In this document: positions 12,151-25,320 of the stretch, one piece after another | Layout: each line of letters starts with the position of its first letter | Position numbering within the stretch: position 1 is the first letter of the stretch | NCBI RefSeq assembly: GCF_021018805.1 | Contig: NC_086259.1 | Location: 15,643,501 to 15,707,500, forward strand | Length of the DNA: 64,000 bases | Source of the DNA: Prinia subflava | Lineage: Eukaryota > Chordata > Aves > Passeriformes > Cisticolidae | Direction of reading: 5' to 3' | Position numbers and translations under genes: made by a program | Notes under the pieces: model-generated | Told to the model about the DNA's origin: nothing | Database searches by the model: none | What the model saw: only the letters and a program-made list of their open reading frames with translations

Positions 12151-15100
12151 TCCATTCTTTCTCTCCCCTGTTGTTATTTATATCAGAAACCAGTGATTTA
12201 AGCTGATTTGGGGACTATGGGCTTTTCCTTAAAGCCTTAGCTGTAGTTATAAAAATGAAAAAGTGTGTCTATGGACATACACTTACCCTTGGCCTGTAAA
12301 CCCAAGACAACCATTGACTTTTACAAAGTGCTTCTGGTGTCAGTTTTCTGACCAGTACATGGTCTCAGGTCTCACTAATTGCCTTGTTGTTGTCAAACAC
12401 TATAATAAAACTTTAAAATGTTTCAAGACATTTAATAATGTCATACAAAGGCCTGTATATAGGGGCATTTATGGGTTATAGTGCAGCCAGTCAGTTATTC
12501 CAGCATGTTTTGAAATGAATGAGTCTTCTGCAAGCTGAAAGACCAATACCCAGGGAAAAGCTACATCTTTGGTGCTGTTTTCTATATTTGTACATGATCC
12601 AGGACTTATGACATTAGATTTGTACAACATTATAGCCAGAGCATCAAATGCGTGAACTGTTAGTGAGTTTCCTCATAATCAGTCTGACAATATTTCCTCT
12701 TTGCAGTTGGAAAGTCAAAAGATTAGCTTTGAAGGAAAAAAAATCAATATGTGGCAAGTGTATATTGAATGCAAAGGCTGGAACAAATTCTCCAATGGCA
12801 ACTATATAGAGTTTGTGGTTCTTCAGAAGTCATAGTTTCACAGTTTAGCAAAGATGTAGCTGCCTGCCTGGCTTTTGGTTCAGGAGTTTATTTTGTGAAC
12901 AGAATTTTTTATTTTTTGCCTGGAGATGACTGGTTTCATGTCCTGTGGCATTTTATATATTCAAGTGACTGATCTTTTTTCATGCAGTCCCCAAGCCGAA
13001 TGTGTTGATCAGATGCAGAAATACAAGGATGGAAGACATCAGGCTCTAGTTAGAGCTGGTTAGAGCTGCATCCACTTGCTGGAGTGCTTTGTTATTCTGA
13101 ACTCCATGAAACAAGCAGCCCAGTGCTTTGCTGTTATCAAAGCAGCATTAAGAGTGCTGGAATAAGACTGTCTGTGAGAGAGGTTAAAACTTCCCTGCAG
13201 TAAAACTCTAAAACTACTTGGAATTCAATAGGGTTAAGTCCTAGGCAAATACTTGCATAGCAAGCTGAGATAGAATAAATGGCTGTTATCAGTCATTGCC
13301 TGTGTGCTTTGCTGAGAAAACCAAATGTACACAGTTTCTTCTGGCATTAGAAGCCAAGCATAGACTTGAATTTAAACTTGAGTCCCTTCCCTTGACTGAT
13401 GTTTATTAAACTGGTTAATTACTTATAAATGTAATTCCTTTCCCCGTCTCACTGTTACAGATATAAATATCAAGCACATGCAACATAAGGACCGACCTAG
13501 CATAATGTTGATTTAAATTTGCCTGCAAGTCCAGAGCAGGAATGCTATTTATAGTTTTATTTAATTAAAAAACAATCTTACTGAAGTTATGTGCCCTACC
13601 TGAGGCCATTTGAAGAGCCATGCCTGGAAACTCAATGGTTACACTTAGAAGCCAGCACAGGGAAAAACAGAATGCTGCTAAGGGACTGTCAAATTGAAGC
13701 TAAGGCAGAGTAGCAATGATCTGTTTTTATATCAGGCTATAAGGAAGTTTTAACTGAAAAGATGAGATTATTTATATTTTTTGTTTAAAACCATCTGTTA
13801 CACGGCCAGGCTTAGTTCCCCCACAATGAGCAATGGTTTTGACTGTTGTGATTTTTCATTCATTTGAACCTGAAGTTCAAAGTGAGCTTGTGGGGTCGAG
13901 GTGTGAAACCACATGGGGCTGAAACTGAAAGGAGTGGTTGCCAGGAGCCCCCAAAGCCACCGTGGCCAGGCTGAGCCCTGCTTGCCAAGGCTCCTACCCG
14001 AGCTGCCCCGGGCACGCTCACGGTGCCACTCCTGGGCAAGCAAGCAGCCCCCCAGGGGAAAAAAAAAAGGGAAAAAACCCAGAGATTGTGTGTTAGGTGC
14101 TCAGATTTACAGCTTGGGCCCTGGAATGCTCGTGCAGCAGTGTTTTCTATTGATTTCATAGGTATTTAGCTCATTTCAGGAACAAATCTGTAATATTCAC
14201 CCTGCTCTTGTGTGTTATCATCTTTCCTGTGTCGTGGCCTGTGCAGTTCAGAGCCACTGCTTCAGCTGTTTGTAAATGCCAGTTAAATGCCCATCAGGCC
14301 TTCACCTGAATAAAAGTTAGAAAATTATTATTCTAATATATTTTTTCAGATGTTAGAAGGTTTGTAACCTTTACTTTCTGTAGTTTGAATGTGGGCACAG
14401 AAATACTTAGGATGTTGAGTATAGCTGGTTTTTCTTGCAGGGTGCACAAAAAGGCAATTCAGTGAAAGCTTTTAAAGCTGTATCCTTCACTTTGTGTCAG
14501 CAGAACTGCACTTTTTTTCTGGAGTTTTCCTCCCTGTGTAGTCTAAAGAAACCTTTCCAAAATGAGTGATAATGAGGATCAGTTAACAGAGAGAAGAAGC
14601 AATGGAAAAGTTCTGGCATTTTATATATTTTGTTTTAGAATGCGAACTGGATAAGCCAGAAAGGATGAAGGTTATTATTAAATTGCCAGGGCAGTAAATC
14701 CTGACTCCCATGGCCTTACACGGGCTGCACAAAGGAGCATTGTTATGCTGCATGGGGAGAGCTGAGGTTCCACACAGAGCTCAGAGTGACTCTGCTGGGT
14801 GGGGAATGGTGTTTTGCACTCCCAGATAAACAAGGTGGAACATCTCAGTGGCCTGACAGAGCAACCCTCACACGTGTTACACCAAAATGGGTGAGGGTCC
14901 CGTGCTTGTGAAGCACTGGTGATGTTCTGTGTTTTAGCAGTGATTGCTGTCCCAAGATTTAACCTTCTGATGTGGCGAGAGGATTCTTGGCAGAACTAAT
15001 GCAGTATAAAGCAGGGATTTTTGTTTTGCTGTTGTTCTGACTTGCACTTGTAGTATGAGGTTCTCTTGATTATAAACTCTGCAAGCAGTGAGTGGAGTGT

Positions 15101-16367
15101 GGGATCTACAATGAGAAAGCTTGTTGTTAAACCTCTGAGCTCTGGTACTCATATAAATATGCTTTGCATGCATTCATTAAAATAAGAAAGTAGTGCCACT
15201 TAGTAAACTCAGCTTTCTTTGAGTGTAGGAGTTGAAGAGAGGGAGAATGGTATTAAGAGGAGAATATTTCAGTCTACGCCAGCTCAGGGATATTGCCACT
15301 AGCAGAAAATCCACAAGGGGTAGGGTTGTAATGATGCAAAGCTGCTGCTATTTTCATTTTCTTATGTCTTGCTGATTCAGAGCATCCCAACATGAATTAC
15401 TATTAACATGGTCTTCTCAGTGCCTTGAGGGCGACCATTAGCAAAGGCAGGTATTGCTACGTGTTGTGATGTGGGGCAGCAAAACCTACTTTTGGTGGGT
15501 ACCTGTGTGAGCCTGGGCTTGTGCTGCCTCGGGGTGCTCAGAGAGAGAAGCCAGGGTTGGTAAGGACAGATCAGGGTGGGGTGAACACCAGGGAGGGAGT
15601 TCTGCACCCCTGTGTCACGCCGAGCAGGGAGTGCCTCTTCTGTCCTGTCACTGCTGTGTCCCCGTCCAGGCAGGAGAGGATCTGGGGTGGCTTCCCTGAA
15701 AGAGCTTTCCTGGCCCAAACCTTCCTCATGGGGAAACAGAGCCAGATGACACTGCAAAAGTGAAAACCTGCTCTACTGCCAGTCTAAAAAGTGAAGGTTT
15801 TCCTTTTTTTTTCCTTACTTTCCTTTTATTAAGACACATCCCTCCCAATTGTGTACAAGGTTAACCCTAATAAATCAGCCTGAAATTGTTTCCAGATCTG
15901 TTTGAATATTCAGCCACTGCTGCATCAACCCAAGAGAGCTTCTTCTTTATGATTTGGGCTACATGACCTTGAAAATTAAAAATATTGGAATCATGGACAT
16001 CTCCTTTCCTATCTAAAGCTGATGACAGATTAGAATGTTATTTGGGGGGAAAAAAAAGAAACAAAGAAATAAAGAGAAAAATGTGTGGTTTTGTGTGAGG
16101 ATATATATGCAGACTGAAACAGCAGTCAGGGGAACCTTTCGAAACATTCTCTTAATTGGAAATAATAATTCCAATTCCAGCAATAATTCTCAGTTTTTAG
16201 GGATGTCACATCACTTCATCACAAACCTAGTGAATTCTGAGGGGAGCCTGCTACTGGGGTGAGCACATGGTGTCAATATTGAAGTGAAATGCTATTTCAC
16301 TGTCACGAGGTGGTGATAGTTTGATGAACAAAAGTTAAAATGGCAAAAGCTACTTTTTCCATCTTCT
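12151..16367. other. Non-coding DNA, nothing recognised
   Basis: More than 4 kb without a recognisable exon, RNA gene or interspersed repeat. A GC-richer patch at about 13890-14060 holds several CpGs and ends in a short A-run, but its frames resemble no protein. A second G/C-rich patch at 15480-15730 is similar. Confidence 0.55.
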
Positions 16368-16404
16368 TCTATTTATTTATTTATTTGTTTGATTATTTAA
16401 TTAA

Positions 16405-16461
<57 letters not shown>

Positions 16462-16470
16462 TTATTTTAA
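16368..16470. repeat. ATTT/ATT microsatellite
   Basis: A few TATT units (from about 16370) lead into a perfect (ATT)n run of about 18.7 units at 16405-16460, then TTTATTTTAA. The uninterrupted core suggests an actively length-variable locus. Confidence 0.97.
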
Positions 16471-17214
16471 CCTTTAAGCCCTAAAACAGAGATTGCAGAA
16501 ACAGGTCAGTGAAACACAGATCTGTAGAGAACTGAACTTATGGAGGAGGATAAATTTGAAGTCATTTTACTGGGAGTAGCACTGTGAAGTTTTTCTGCTT
16601 GAGAAATTTTAAGGATTCGTTTCCAGTGTTGTCCAAGCAAATTGCAAACTATTGGGAAGGAGAGCCCCACCCCCTCCTCCAAGGGCATGGATCAATTCTT
16701 CAGTGGTGGTGTGTTCAATGATAACCTTGCCACGTTTAATGTCACAGCAGAAGGAGCTGCAGAGGCTCTGTTCCTCCCAGCTGTGTCTGTGCAGGTGAAT
16801 TAACAGAGAGAACGTGAATCTGAACTTGCATAAAGCTGATGAGAGTCATCCTGCAAAACCTGGCACTGTCATGTTTTCCTCTGCTGCTGTCTCCTGAGAT
16901 GTCACCATCCCAGCTGAGGCACACTTTCCCCCCTAGATTTTGTCATCCCTGCTGATATGGTTTAAGTAAATGATAGCTTTTTCAGTCACTTTGTTTGGGA
17001 GTGGACTTTCTTTATAAATGGAATAATGGAGTCTTTTATGAAGAAATGGGGGTTTTTTTCCCCTTCAGTAAAATAGTCCATGCTACACTGCTCTTTTTGA
17101 GATCATTTTAAATCAGACTTTCTCTGACTTGTATGGGAACAGGACTGATCCCTGTAAGGCTTATATTTCCTTGAGAAGCCTGGCTTTGAGAAAAGCTGCT
17201 CTTAAGCTCTGAAA
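16471..17214. other. Non-coding DNA, nothing recognised
   Basis: Mixed-composition sequence between the ATT array and a candidate regulatory island. No exon or repeat could be supported. Confidence 0.55.
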
Positions 17215-17345
17215 GAGTTAAGCAAACTCAAGGCTCTGCGAGCCAAAACTCACTTTTCAATGCGCTTGTTGTACTTAAACGTCAATCTATTTGAAAAGGA
17301 GAGTGTCCCAATTATTGAGACGGCCAAAAGAAACAGCTTCAATTC
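17215..17345. promoter_or_regulatory. Candidate conserved non-coding element
   Basis: The stretch keeps isolated CpGs in an A/T-rich context (CTGCGAGCC, AATGCGCTTG, AAACGTCAAT, GAGACGGCC), a pattern expected where selection opposes CpG decay. It has no sizeable open frame and no repeat similarity I can see. It sits about 300 bases left of the stronger candidate at 17640-18260. Inference only. Confidence 0.3.
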
Positions 17346-17419
17346 TTTATCACATAAATACACTTAAAAGCATGATTTAAAACAGATGAAGAGAGGGCTG
17401 AATGAGTGTTTTGGTTACT

Positions 17420-17640
17420 CAGTGCAGGGCTCCTTGGCACCGGCTGCTCCCGCTCGGAGCTGTGGTCCCGGAGCAGCACCGAGCCCTTGGAAGGCAGAGG
17501 AGAGCCCTGGCAGCTGCTCAGCTCCTGGCTCTCCCCTCCACGCTGCCCTTGGAGAGGGATGTGCAGGATGGAGCCCTGTGAGCCAGGGCAGGGCTGCTGC
17601 ACCCCGGCACTGAGCTGGGATGGCGAGCTCTGAAGCTCCT
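17420..17640. other. GC-rich patch beside candidate enhancer
   Basis: A G/C-rich block with a handful of CpGs clustered at 17449-17485, followed by a CpG-poor CTGG/CTCC-rich stretch. Overlapping open frames of about 75-87 codons exist on both strands, as GC-rich DNA has few stops, and none resembles a known protein. It may be part of a larger regulatory unit with its neighbours. Confidence 0.3.
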
Positions 17641-18260
17641 TTCCAGCTAATTTGTCCGTGTAATTAAGTTAGCGAAATCGTATGTTTTATTAATTTAATA
17701 AAACGCGTTTCATGGTTTAGACTGTCTTTAATCCTTTGACCTTTGAAGTCACTCTTTATAGTCTTCAGATTGCAGTAATTTATTTTGGTTGTTTCTGTTG
17801 GGAAAACCATTTAACAATCTGCTTTCGTTCCAGTTTTACATTTTTTTCCCTTAAAGGTAAATGGGATTAGTAAACATCTGCTTCTTTTGAATATTTACAA
17901 ACTTCACAATCAAGATTTAACAATGCCAACAACATTAGTAGTTTAAATGCTTATAAATATTCACAGACAAATAAATATAGCATTGAGGCACACTGGGCAG
18001 GTGTTTCTAATTTCCAAGAGTTTAAGAGTTAGCTGTTAGAACATGGCACATCTTTTATGCAGCTCAGAATATATTTGGTGACATGCTACATGTGCTTTTC
18101 ACATTGTAAGTAACTCAGTTAACCTACTCTGCCTCCCAGGGCACTTTCAGGGGGAAAACATTTGCTCAATTGTATTAAATGCTACAGAGAGTTTTGCCTG
18201 TCAGTATAATTTAACTAAAACACACTAGCTCGCTAACTCTGTGTGTAATTAAGTATATGG
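17640..18260. promoter_or_regulatory. Candidate developmental enhancer-like element
   Basis: A/T-rich sequence with retained CpGs and dense factor-like words. TAATTAAG and TTAGCGAAATCG are at 17661-17680, and TTATTAATTTAATAAA leads into the perfect 10-bp palindrome AAACGCGTTT at 17701-17710. TAATCC is at 17729-17734, followed by TTTGACCTTTG, a nuclear-receptor (COUP-TF/HNF4-type) word, at 17735-17745. A second part around 18220-18260 has CTAGCTCGCTAACTC and TAATTAAG. No coding potential is seen. This is the most enhancer-like island of the window by eye, though conservation cannot be tested here. Confidence 0.4.
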
Positions 18261-20671
18261 AGTTAAAGATGAAGTGATGTGAGTTTATATTTGCCTGGCT
18301 TATGACAAAGGTTTGTCTGACGCCAGGCCTGGGAAAGCAGGAGTCAAGGCAGGAGCCTGTTACTTGCTTAAAAGCTTTTCAGCCCCTTAAGACCACTGGA
18401 TAAATCTAGCGCAGTTGTTTCCAGTATTCCTTGTTCCAGAGGTCAGTGTTAAACACAGGGGGATTTGCTCCTGATACCTTTCAAAGATTTCACTTTTAAA
18501 GCATCTTTTGCTTGCTAAACCTGTGTAAAACTCCTCTGTGCTCAGGCTGTCCTCTGGAACAGCAGCTTTTCTCAAAATCTAAATCCTGATTTAAGATGGG
18601 AGCAATACAAAACCTGCACTGCTCCAAGCAGTGGAAATCGATGGTGACTCATCAGAGGAGTCCTTTGACCCCTCTCCCCTGCCCTCAGCATGAGCTTCAC
18701 CTCCTGCCCAAACAGGTGGCTTTGCTCTTTTTGGCCACACTTTGGGTGTTAGGAGAGCCCTCAGCCCCTCTGTGAACCCTCCTTGCTCTGTGTTCTCAGT
18801 ACTCCCCATGGGAAGGAAACACTTCCCTCTGCAACACTTTGCACTCGTGCTGGGTGCCCAGACAAGGTGCTATGTGTCAGCAGGGTTATGTGCTGCAAAG
18901 AGGAAATTCACAAAAATGAATGGAGTTTCACAGGGCACATCATTTGTGTGCGTGTGTGGAGCAGCAAAGAAAATGCTCTCTTCCTCTCTTAATTTTCAGA
19001 GTCTTTGTAAAACTTCAGGATTGAAATCCCTTTGCATTTCCCATTTATTTACACTTCCAAGGCACAACAGTATCAGTGGCAATCTTGATTTGTCTCTTTG
19101 CCTTACAAAGAGTTCTGCTCTGGTTCATCCTTTACCACTTTTTCACAGTGCTGCCAGCAGTGGCTGCATATGGTCTTAGCCCTGAAACTTGTGCCTTTAA
19201 CAGTTCTTCAAGTTATAATAATAATAATGAAATCATTCTTAAGAGGCAAATATTCCTCTCTCACCCCATTCAGCCACCTGGCTTTGCTGGGGAAGAATTA
19301 CTCCCAGCAAATCTACCCTGTTACCAGGCTGAAGGTACAGGATTTATTTAGCCTTTTCTTCTTGTTGTTTAAACTGAAAAAGGTGTTACCCCAACAAGCT
19401 GAAACCCTGCAAAGCTCCCAGAGATGGGTGGGATGTGAGGATCCATGAAAGCCCTGCAGCCAGGCAGAGGGGAGAGCCTGTGGGGCTGCCTCACTGTTTT
19501 CTGAAGGAAAACAGCAAAACCACATTTAGCTTTGCACCTGGACAAACAGAGTTTATCACAGTGTCCCCCACGTGCCTCTGAGTGCCACAAGTCTGTCACT
19601 GTTGAGCTGGAAGTGACCTGGGAGCAGTGGCCAGACAGACACTGAGAGCCCAGACTTGTTTTTACCCCAATTTGCTGTTCTGGGGCAGAGATCAGAGCCT
19701 GTGGAAGAGAATGGATGGGCAGGTTCTACCCATGGGGAGGGGGAGACAAGCCCCTCTACCCTCCTGTGGGGAAAGCCATGAGCTGGGGTGTTTGTGACAC
19801 CGTTCACAGCTCTGGGGTGAACCTGAGAGGATGCTGAATCAACCTTTGTTTTTCTCTGAGACATTGTGCCCTTCAACCAGCTTGATGTTCCAAACTTCTC
19901 CAAATGTTTTTCTTTGCCCTCTGTGACAAGGATGGTCTCCCACCTCAGTCAGAGGCTTGGGTTTAGTTCCATGAGCATGAGTTGCAGGTTAGATAATTAA
20001 GAAGTTTTTCACACGCTGTGGCAGGGCCATACCAGCCCTGTGGGCACCTGCTCAGAACTCAAGTGTTTGAAGAAGAAACAAAGGGCTGCTTGCTCTGTGA
20101 ATGGAGAAATCAGTATTTCATGCTAAAAAAAGGAATCAAGTTGTTCATATAAAAACCACACGTTAGTCAAACGTGGCAGCAGTGCTGTGGTGCTTCTTGT
20201 TAAAAGCAGTATGATTTCCAAAAAAAGATGCTGTCTTGCAAGTACTGAAGTTGAGCTCAGCAGCCATCTCTTCTTTTCTTTACTACACAGTGTTGGGGGA
20301 CTATGCCTGGCTTGAAACAAGATACACAGAATAAGAAAGGCAAATTTTGCAGACTTATGTATGTAAGCTAGAAAGGGTGAACAAAGCATTTTGTGGCAAA
20401 GCCAATGTAAAGCCAAAAAGAAAAAAAAGAGAATAGTTAGAAAACTAACACATCTGAAGTGAAATTGTTGTGTTTTGCCTTTTCAGTTATCTACTCATCA
20501 CACAAAAATAGCAACAATTTTAGCTCCCATTCTGTTTTCTCAAGACAGCCTGCCCACAGATTTTCTAGAAAATGTGGTTACCAGCTGGTATGGCAGTTCA
20601 CAGTGCAATTTCTGTTTTACTTCCAACAATCTGGCATCTCGTATCTATATCAAGTCACAATTTACCAGGAA
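18261..20671. other. Non-coding DNA, nothing recognised
   Basis: No exon or repeat family is identified. Overlapping frames of 115-145 codons at 18742-19179, 19098-19448 and 19556-19903 have chance-like composition and no motif. A short (ATA)n lies near 19217-19228. Confidence 0.55.
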
Positions 20672-20716
20672 ATATATATATATATATCTGTATGTATGTA
20701 TGTATGTATGTATGTA
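20672..20716. repeat. Compound TA / TATG microsatellite
   Basis: About eight TA units are followed by TCTG and then six to seven TATG units on the plus strand. Both parts are nearly perfect. Confidence 0.95.
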
Positions 20717-22033
20717 AAAAGAAGTTCTAAATCATAGTAACTTTTTTTTAAAACAAAAGATTTTAAAACAAGATATCCAAACAAGAAATCCAAACAAGCC
20801 ATGGAGTTGAGCCCAGGTTTGAAAAGAATGACACTATGGAGGAATAAATAATTGAATTCAAATAAAGATTTTTGAACATGATCAAGAAAAGGAAACATAT
20901 CCCTGTGCATTTTAAATATCTGCTTGCTTAAACATACCTGAAATCTTTCAGTTCTTTGGGAACTTTCTGATTCTTTATGAGGTTTCTGTCTTTATCTCAG
21001 CCTGACCTAATTGGTCTCTGACCCTACCCTGGAGCAGTACTGCAGAGTTCTTTATAATGTGTTTGTTTGCAGTTTGAATTCTTATTTTGAACACCTCTGG
21101 CTCAAGGTTACCCTAATAAAAACAGGGTGTCAACGCTGAGAAGGAGGAGGATGGAGTCTTCCACACCCCTCCTTGCCAGGAGATTTGAAGCTCAGATCTT
21201 AATGGCTTCCAGGTGTACCTCGATGTTGCACATATTTGGCTGTAATCCTGTAGAGACTGCGGCTTTTGCCTTTAAAAATACAGCAGAAAACAAACTTTGA
21301 AGTTTCAAAGATTAAATTGGTAAAAATAAACTTTAAATAAGTTGGCTCTTCTTGTGTTCCAAGAAGGGGAAATGGTTTCGGCAGGCTGTTTCTGTGGACT
21401 CTCTATTAGTGTTGGAAAAGTGTGAGTGCCACCAAATATTCTGCTGGAAAACTGAAGGCACATATTTCTCTCAACCTGATAAATTTTGCAGCTAGAATCA
21501 CAACCTGAATGAATTCCTTAGCAGCATTACAAGCATCTTCAGATACTCCAGAATTGTTTTTCTTGGATGCCTCACATTTTAAAAGCCGTAGGTTGCTTTC
21601 AAAGAGTCAGTTAAAGTCCATAAAATTTGATTGCATAATGACTGTGGGCTCTATTCATAACATGTGACCTGGGAGCTGCAAGGTCTGCCTCTCATATTTT
21701 ACAAGCCTACAAAGGTTTCCTGATTGCTCCTGAGCCCCACCTTTCCAACGCATGAGGGGATTTTTCTCACCCCATGGTTATAAGCCCCAAAATGAATAGG
21801 GACATGAATTAGTGCTTTGAAGGGCAAGGAGGGTGGATGGCAATCCAATCAGCTCAGGCATCTGATTTTCTCCCACTCAGTGAGTTGCTGCACTGTGGCT
21901 GTAAGTGGGTGATGTCTTGGGTAGATCTGAATTGGAAATAGGCAATGACTTCTCAGTGTGGTGTTACAGTTAATAAAATATTGTCTGAACAGCTGTAAAA
22001 CAGCCCTATTGGACTGCACAGATGCACAAATTA
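20717..22033. other. Non-coding DNA, nothing recognised
   Basis: A/T-rich sequence. No exon, RNA gene or repeat could be supported. Confidence 0.55.
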
Positions 22034-22072
22034 TCACTGAATCACAAAATACCTTAGGCTGGAAGGATGTGG
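22034..22072 (-). mobile_element. Short CR1-like 3' remnant
   Basis: 'tcactgaatcacaaaatacc' followed by 'ttaggctggaagga' resembles the reverse complement of a CR1 3' terminus ('tcacagaatcacagaatatc' then 'tgagttggaaggga'). Only about 40 bases can be matched by eye, so the element boundary further right is unknown. Confidence 0.6.
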
Positions 22073-25000
22073 AGTCGCTAGCTGAGGGCTCATGTGCCTT
22101 TTTTGAGTGTCTGCATGTGTTCCCTAATGGCTCTGCTGCCTTTTCCTGGTCACAAGCTGCACTGATGACCTACAGCCTCACCCACACAGGCTCCCTCATC
22201 CCCTTGACCTCCTCGTGTTAGCAGTGTGACTGCTAAGACAACATTTCCAAGAAATATCTTGTATCTCTTCTAATCTTCCACTGATCAGGTGGATATGGTG
22301 TTCTTATGTCTGCTTGCTGTAACTCCTGTCTCCTGTTCCTGCTTGCTGTCTTTGAAAACAACATTTTGGACACAAGGGTCCAGATTACTGCACCTGATCT
22401 GCTCTGCACCACTCTGCTGGAGGAAAAGAGGTGCAAATCCACCTCAGCTGGCTATTTGCACTGGGTTTTTTTCTTCAGAGCAATGCAGAAAGGCTGTGGC
22501 GTGCTGATGTGTCCACTCTGAGAATGGGTGAGCAGCAGAGCTGGATGCTGCTGCAAGCAGCTGGATGCACCTGGTTTGGTGGAGGACCACAGAGTCCTGC
22601 CAGGCCAAGCCTTGCTGCCACACTGGCAGTGCCAGTGGGACAGGGCAGGATGTCACTCTTCCAATGACAAATCCATGCCCACATAGTGTTGCTCGTTCCT
22701 TGATTTAGGAGTGAGAGCCAGGTTTCTACATTTCCTTCTTGCATCTCCATTTTGAGGCTGCCAAAGCGCCTTTGTCTCCCCTTTGCTATCCCACTCTTAG
22801 TTAATCTCAGATTACCAGCTCCTGTACTGGTGTAAGGAAGATTAAGAGGGTCCACTCTAATGACAGGATGGAATAACCATGTGTATTTATTAACAGAGGC
22901 TAGAACTATCTGTATTTCCATGTTTTGATCAAAAATCCCCACTGTTGCCATCACAGCTGGGGACAGCTCTTTTGTCCCTGAGGAGCTGCAGTCAGAAGGT
23001 GACACAGGGGAGAAGGCAAGAGGGTCAAATAATCAACAGTGAGCCAAAGGAGAAGTTTTTGGCAGAGGCAGAGCTGTGAGTGCCACTGAAATGGGGAGCA
23101 GCCGACAGTCAGGAGGGAGATAAAGCCAGTGGACAGTTTCACTGCTGGATGATGAGCAGTGAGTTTTCCTCTTTACTTCCCCCGATTAAAAATTTGTGGC
23201 CGGCTTTTAACACTGAGTGGAGCTGCCTAGGATTTTATTTGCTTCCCATCAGTCAACATCAGGCTTGCTTCTTTATACTTCTCAATGGAAAATAATAAAA
23301 AAATCCCCCTTCTTGGTTTCCAATTGCAGCTTTTTATCACAGGCCAAGAGGAGAAATGAAAAATCATCTTAATTAAAAACACTAAAGTCTCATAAAATAC
23401 ATGGTTCTTGTTTTTGAACTGCTTTGTCAGGAACTGTCCACAGCCATTATTTTTAATTAGCTTATCTTTTAAATTAAAAATGGGTTATTTGCATTTTTTT
23501 AATGGGGAGTTTCTTGATCATTCAGTTCCCCTGTATTCTCATGTTCTAAGACAGCAAGTAATGTAGAAAGAGAACCCAGGCAATTTGATTAAAAATACAT
23601 GGTATCTTTTTATTCTTCTTTTTTACTTCTTTATAAAAATTATGCAAACTTATACAGCTATAATTCTCCAAAAGAGTCTCTAAGCATTTTACAGACACTG
23701 AGAGAAGACAGAAAAAAATTAAGTCCTTTAAGTAATGTGGTCATTTAAAAAATAGCTTCCCTTTCAAATCATAATTAGAGGTCAAAAGGCTAGAACAGAA
23801 GAAAAAAAAGATCTACAAGCTTGAAATTGAAAAATTTTGAAAGACCCTTATTTTCACTCCAAGCTATATAAAGTAATACCCCTTCTCTGTAACAAATCAG
23901 TATTTCTTACAGAAAATGAATATTAAAGTCAAAACTTAAAAATTAATATTTTTTAAACAGTAATTATAAAAGGGGTTGGCTTTCACTAAATTGTACTTTG
24001 TAACAGTGAAATCTTCCTTTTTATTTAAAGAAGTTCTCTTAAATGGTTTGGTTTGCAGAGGTGCTGGACCCCAGAAAGCCCCACTGGCTTCAGCCTGGAC
24101 TCTGTGAAACCCAGGCAGCACCATGACAGCCCAAACGCCCTGTGAATGCCCTGGGATAAAGTCACTCCCACCAACAATGGAGAACATCCACATCTACCCT
24201 GAAAAGAGTGAATTAGCAGTGCAGAACAGCTCTCCCGAGCAGAACCACATGCACTGGAAACATCCAGACCTGGGAGGGGTTTCTGAGCTGGACTTTCCCC
24301 AGGACAAAAGTGTTTGCACCCTTTTGCTTAAGAAATTTACCTTGAGACTCTTAACAACCACCAGGGATTATTGCTCTCTGTTTGTCTTGAGGTGATGGGT
24401 ACTTCCAGCTGTACATGGCTTATCAAATTCTTCTTTCTTTTCTGAATTCTACGTGGTTATTTACACTAGGTAAGGAAATATCATTCCCAAGTTACTACTG
24501 AGGTCTGACTTTAACACTAAAGTAAAACCATAATGTGAAGGTAGATCATAGCATTTACTTACATTGTTTTGGCTTTTCTTTCCTTTTTGTAATAGCACAC
24601 GATCATGCCAACAGCTGTTTGTGGATTTGCAGCCTTTCTGCCACATTTTCTTATAATTATGTTGAAGTTTAGTTCATAATTCATTGTATCTATGTGCTCT
24701 CTTTACACTGAACTCAATTTGGGTTAAATTAAAATGCTCATATCTTTCTCAACTGTGATCCTTCAGCTAGAAATCTACAAGTGACAGAAAACACTTCTTG
24801 GATTCTGCTTATGTTAGAGAAGTAAAAAGGAGTTAGGAATATAATTTGGATTATGGGGTGAAAAGAAAATATTGGTGAACAAGTACAGAAATATGTAACA
24901 AATATTGTCAAATGTTGTGTTGCATTCCAGTAGTTCCAGGCTATGCCTGCTCATCTTCATGATAGCAATGCCAGGACTCACCTCAAAGGGACACTTAGAC

Positions 25001-25320
25001 CAAATTCAGGCTTCTAATTTCATTGTTTGGGTGTGAATGATTTAGGGAAAAAAGAAAAGTGAATATACATAACACAAGTATTTTATTGTTGTTTTAAGTG
25101 ATAAAACAAATGCTCAAACAAGCTTTATCTCCATAATAGCCTCGAGCCAACCTTCCTGTTTCTTCCTTTTTGCTGACAAGTTGCATCACGAGGTAACATG
25201 TCATGAACTCACCATTCATTATTGTTATTGTTTTTGGAGAGACAGAGACCGGGGTTGTGGTTGTGGTAGGAGGAGAAGTACATTATTGAAATCACTTACA
25301 GTAAAACCCCAGTTTTGAAT
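22073..25320. other. Non-coding DNA, including an A/T-rich block
   Basis: The longest open frame of the window (176 codons, minus strand, 22475-23005) lies here, but I see no family resemblance and its composition is chance-like. From 23340 to 23960 the sequence is strongly A/T-rich with repeated TTAAAT and ATTTTT words and almost no CpG. No repeat family or exon could be named. Confidence 0.5.

Noticed and set aside
22475..23005. Longest open frame in the window (176 codons, minus)
   Set aside because: Length is within chance for 64 kb on six frames, and composition shows no domain, repeat or membrane pattern.
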